Of a stretch of DNA of 8,345 nt, positions 7,619 to 8,345 are shown one piece after another. The DNA lies in assembly GCA_020446285.1 (NCBI GenBank), contig JAGREZ010000405.1, positions 1 to 8,345 on the forward strand. Direction: 5' to 3'. Every line of letters begins with the position of its first letter. The first letter of the stretch is position 1. Below the pieces are notes generated by a model, which had not been told where the DNA came from, ran no database searches, and saw nothing but the letters and a program-made list of their open reading frames with translations. This DNA comes from Geminicoccaceae bacterium (GTDB taxonomy: Bacteria > Pseudomonadota > Alphaproteobacteria > Geminicoccales > Geminicoccaceae). The position numbers and the translations under genes are program-made.

Positions 7619-7722
7619 ACACCCTTTCAATCTTCGCGCAACAGTGACATTTTGGCGTCTGTTCAAAGTGTAACAATATGATATTACTTGCGAATCTTCC
7701 ATGTCAGGCATGCGGCCGGCAA

Positions 7723-7795
7723 TTCACGCCGCTTTCACGCGAAGCTCACGCCGGAACGATGAAGCGATAACGTTTCGCTAACGCTGCGATAACGC
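7723..7795 (+). promoter_or_regulatory. Array of six heptamers in 11-bp register, SARP/OmpR-type operator
   Basis: Heptamers lie exactly 11 bp apart, start to start: TTCACGC (7723), TTCACGC (7734), CTCACGC (7745), a degenerate slot ACGATGA (7756), ATAACGT (7767), CTAACGC (7778) and ATAACGC (7789). All six good units share T(C/A)ACG in positions 2-6, and the 4-bp linkers between them vary. One unit per helical turn puts every site on one face of the DNA. This is the known design for OmpR-fold activators, including SARPs, PhoB-like and CtrA/ChvI-like regulators. The neighbouring SARP gene makes that protein the first candidate. The repeats and phase are read directly; the identity of the binding protein is inferred. 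Confidence 0.7.
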
Positions 7796-7803
7796 ATTGC
7801 ATG

Positions 7804-7809
7804 TTTAAG
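7804..7809 (+). promoter_or_regulatory. -10-like hexamer TTTAAG, 8 bp after the heptamer array
   Basis: TTTAAG matches four of six bases of the -10 consensus and starts exactly 8 bp after the last heptamer, the spacing reported for SARP-activated promoters. The -35 position that would go with it (7781-7786, ACGCTG) is a poor match and lies inside the array, as expected for a promoter that needs an activator. Transcription would begin near 7815 and run toward the DUF4170 gene. Confidence 0.4.
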
Positions 7810-7838
7810 TCTCTCCCGGAACCTCTTTCGACATGCTC

Positions 7839-7879
7839 TCGCGAAACGGTCGGAACGGCCGGTTCGAAACGCGATTTTT
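7839..7879 (+). terminator. Hairpin followed by TTTTT: candidate terminator or attenuator
   Basis: TCGCG (7839-7843) pairs with CGCGA (7870-7874), directly followed by five T residues (7875-7879). Inside, TCG-G-AAC (7850-7856) pairs with GTTCGA (7862-7867) with one bulged G and a five-base loop. An alternative stem pairs 7842-7849 with 7859-7866 with one mismatch. The stem is interrupted, so it is weaker than a textbook terminator. Its place, about 25-60 nt downstream of the predicted start near 7815, fits either the end of a short RNA or an attenuator in the DUF4170 leader. Confidence 0.4.
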
Positions 7880-7947
7880 GCAGGATGATACTGGGGGTTG
7901 TGACAAGCATACTGGATTTCCTTTGACCTGCGTCCTCGGGCGAAATC

Positions 7948-7985
7948 TTCGGGCCGGCCGGATCTTCCGATCTTTCCGGCCCGAA
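7948..7985. repeat. 10-bp perfect inverted repeat (strong hairpin)
   Basis: TTCGGGCCGG (7948-7957) and CCGGCCCGAA (7976-7985) are exact inverse complements. Within the 18-base spacer, GATC (7961-7964) pairs with GATC (7969-7972) around a TTCC loop, extending the structure after a 3 x 3 internal loop. No T run follows on the plus strand, so it is not an obvious terminator. It would be a stable leader hairpin about 90 bases before the DUF4170 Shine-Dalgarno, or a protein-binding dyad. Confidence 0.55.
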
Positions 7986-8062
7986 ATTCGTTGGCGCATC
8001 GGCATCCGGTTTCGCGCATTCGCCCGTGCTTGTCGTTGCACGCGGTTTTCCTTCCGTGGCAT

Positions 8063-8068
8063 AGGAGG
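8063..8068 (+). promoter_or_regulatory. Strong Shine-Dalgarno AGGAGG before an in-frame GTG
   Basis: AGGAGG is followed after 8 bases by GTG (8077), which is in frame with the conserved ATG of the DUF4170 protein at 8107. A second purine-rich stretch, GAGAGGG (8093-8099), sits 7 bases before that ATG. The two sites compete as the true start; a two-codon GTG-TGA frame at 8079-8084 also follows the first site. Confidence 0.55.
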
Positions 8069-8106
8069 TGAAGCGCGTGTGTGACCAATGGCGAGAGGGC
8101 CCCGAC

Positions 8107-8345
8107 ATGGCCAGGCAACTCCTTCATCTCGTTTTCGGCGGCGAGGTTTCCGATCCGGCCAGACTCGAGTTCAGCGACCTCGGCAATCTCGACATCGTCG
8201 GCATCTATCCGAACTATGCCGAGGCGGAGAAAGCGTGGCGGGCAAGGGCCCAGCAGACCGTGGACAATGCCCAGATGCGCTATGTCGTCGTCCATCTGCA
8301 CCGCCTCCTCGATGCCGGCCATGAGGAAGGCGGCGAAGCGGATCC
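8107..8345 (+). CDS. DUF4170 domain-containing protein, N-terminal part (3' end outside window)
   Basis: The first 79 codons are in the window and the gene runs off the end. It begins MARQLLHLVFGGEV and continues with LDIVGIYPNYAEAEKAW and VDNAQMRYVVVHLHRLLD, stretches I recognise from the small DUF4170 family of alphaproteobacteria. The biochemical role is not known. From memory, family members often lie beside an inositol-monophosphatase/CysQ-like gene and the Kdo transferase gene of lipid A synthesis, so an envelope link is plausible, but those genes would be beyond the window. The ATG has GAGAGGG 7 bases upstream and matches where the family usually starts. An upstream in-frame GTG (8077) with a stronger AGGAGG would add ten residues (MCDQWREGPD). 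The preceding 475 bp carry a putative activator site and leader hairpins. Confidence 0.85.
   Translation, partial: MARQLLHLVFGGEVSDPARLEFSDLGNLDIVGIYPNYAEAEKAWRARAQQTVDNAQMRYVVVHLHRLLDAGHEEGGEAD

Larger units (their letters stand above)
7602..8076. other. 475-bp structured region without a convincing gene
   Basis: Between the SARP stop and the DUF4170 gene I see no recognisable protein. An 83-codon open frame (7833-8084, +) is arginine-rich with no recognisable motif. The region holds, in order, a short palindrome (7605-7618), an AT-rich patch with a TATGAT hexamer (7677-7682), the 11-bp-phased heptamer array (7723-7795), a -10-like box (7804-7809), a hairpin with a T run (7839-7879), the dyad TTGTGACAA (7898-7906), and a 10-bp inverted repeat (7948-7985). 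The number of ordered elements marks it as a regulatory region rather than a spacer. Confidence 0.6.

Noticed and set aside
7652..7682. TTGGCG ... TATGAT as a sigma-70 promoter
   Set aside because: TATGAT is a good -10 box but the spacer to TTGGCG is 19 bp and the -35 is weak; noted within the intergenic description rather than called as a promoter.
7723..7795. The phased repeats as a CRISPR array or plasmid-type origin iterons
   Set aside because: The units are 11 bp with 4-bp linkers, far too short for CRISPR. Iterons are usually about 17-22 bp and accompany a replication initiator gene, which is absent here.
7833..8084. An 83-codon plus-strand frame ending just before the DUF4170 ATG
   Set aside because: Arginine-rich, no recognised domain, no good Shine-Dalgarno, and it runs through two hairpins; kept only as a remote possibility.
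7735..8322. A 195-codon minus-strand open frame across the structured region and DUF4170
   Set aside because: Its N-terminal part is the antisense of the DUF4170 gene and the rest crosses the repeat array; no motif or convincing ribosome site.

Overview
The window is GC-rich and densely coded, with genes on both strands and short convergent gaps. The genes point to an alphaproteobacterium, probably Hyphomicrobiales (Rhizobiales)-like: an ectoine-degradation deacetylase (DoeB/EutE type), a DUF4170 protein, and PAS-GGDEF-EAL and SARP/BTAD-TPR regulators. Genus and species cannot be read from the sequence.

Layout from left to right: (1) 1-663 (+), the 3' two thirds of doeB. (2) 718-3342 (-), a triple-PAS GGDEF-EAL cyclic-di-GMP protein, convergent with doeB. 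(3) 3459-4199 (+), a shortened protein related to the SelA-like PLP-enzyme fold that lacks the lysine and aspartate needed to hold PLP. It is divergent from the c-di-GMP gene across about 115 bp that carries two short related palindromes. (4) 4240-5355 (-), an M20 metallopeptidase of the carboxypeptidase G2 kind with all metal ligands. (5) 5628-7601 (+), a SARP-type regulator (OmpR-like winged helix, BTAD, TolB-like domain, TPR repeats), divergent from the peptidase and preceded by a perfect TTGTTCT/AGAACAA inverted repeat. (6) 7602-8076, about 475 bp without a convincing gene but rich in structure. (7) 8107 (or 8077) to the end (+), the 5' part of a DUF4170 gene.

The most notable signal is in region 6. 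Six heptamers of the form NT(C/A)ACG(C/T) lie in perfect 11-bp register (starts 7723, 7734, 7745, 7767, 7778, 7789; the 7756 slot is degenerate). A weak -10-like hexamer follows exactly 8 bp after the last one. This is the layout described for SARP-activated promoters, and it lies just downstream of a SARP gene. A hairpin followed by five T residues comes about 25-60 nt after the predicted start of transcription, and a 10-bp perfect inverted repeat comes further on, before a strong Shine-Dalgarno and the DUF4170 gene. I infer an activator-dependent promoter feeding either a short RNA or an attenuated leader. OmpR-family response regulators (PhoB-, ChvI- or CtrA-like) also use 11-bp direct repeats and are a serious alternative for the protein that binds it.

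The metabolic genes suggest use of compatible-solute or amino-acid derivatives (DoeB, M20 hydrolase, SelA-like relative), but nothing here shows that they form one pathway. No tRNA, rRNA, CRISPR array, insertion sequence or transposase was seen.
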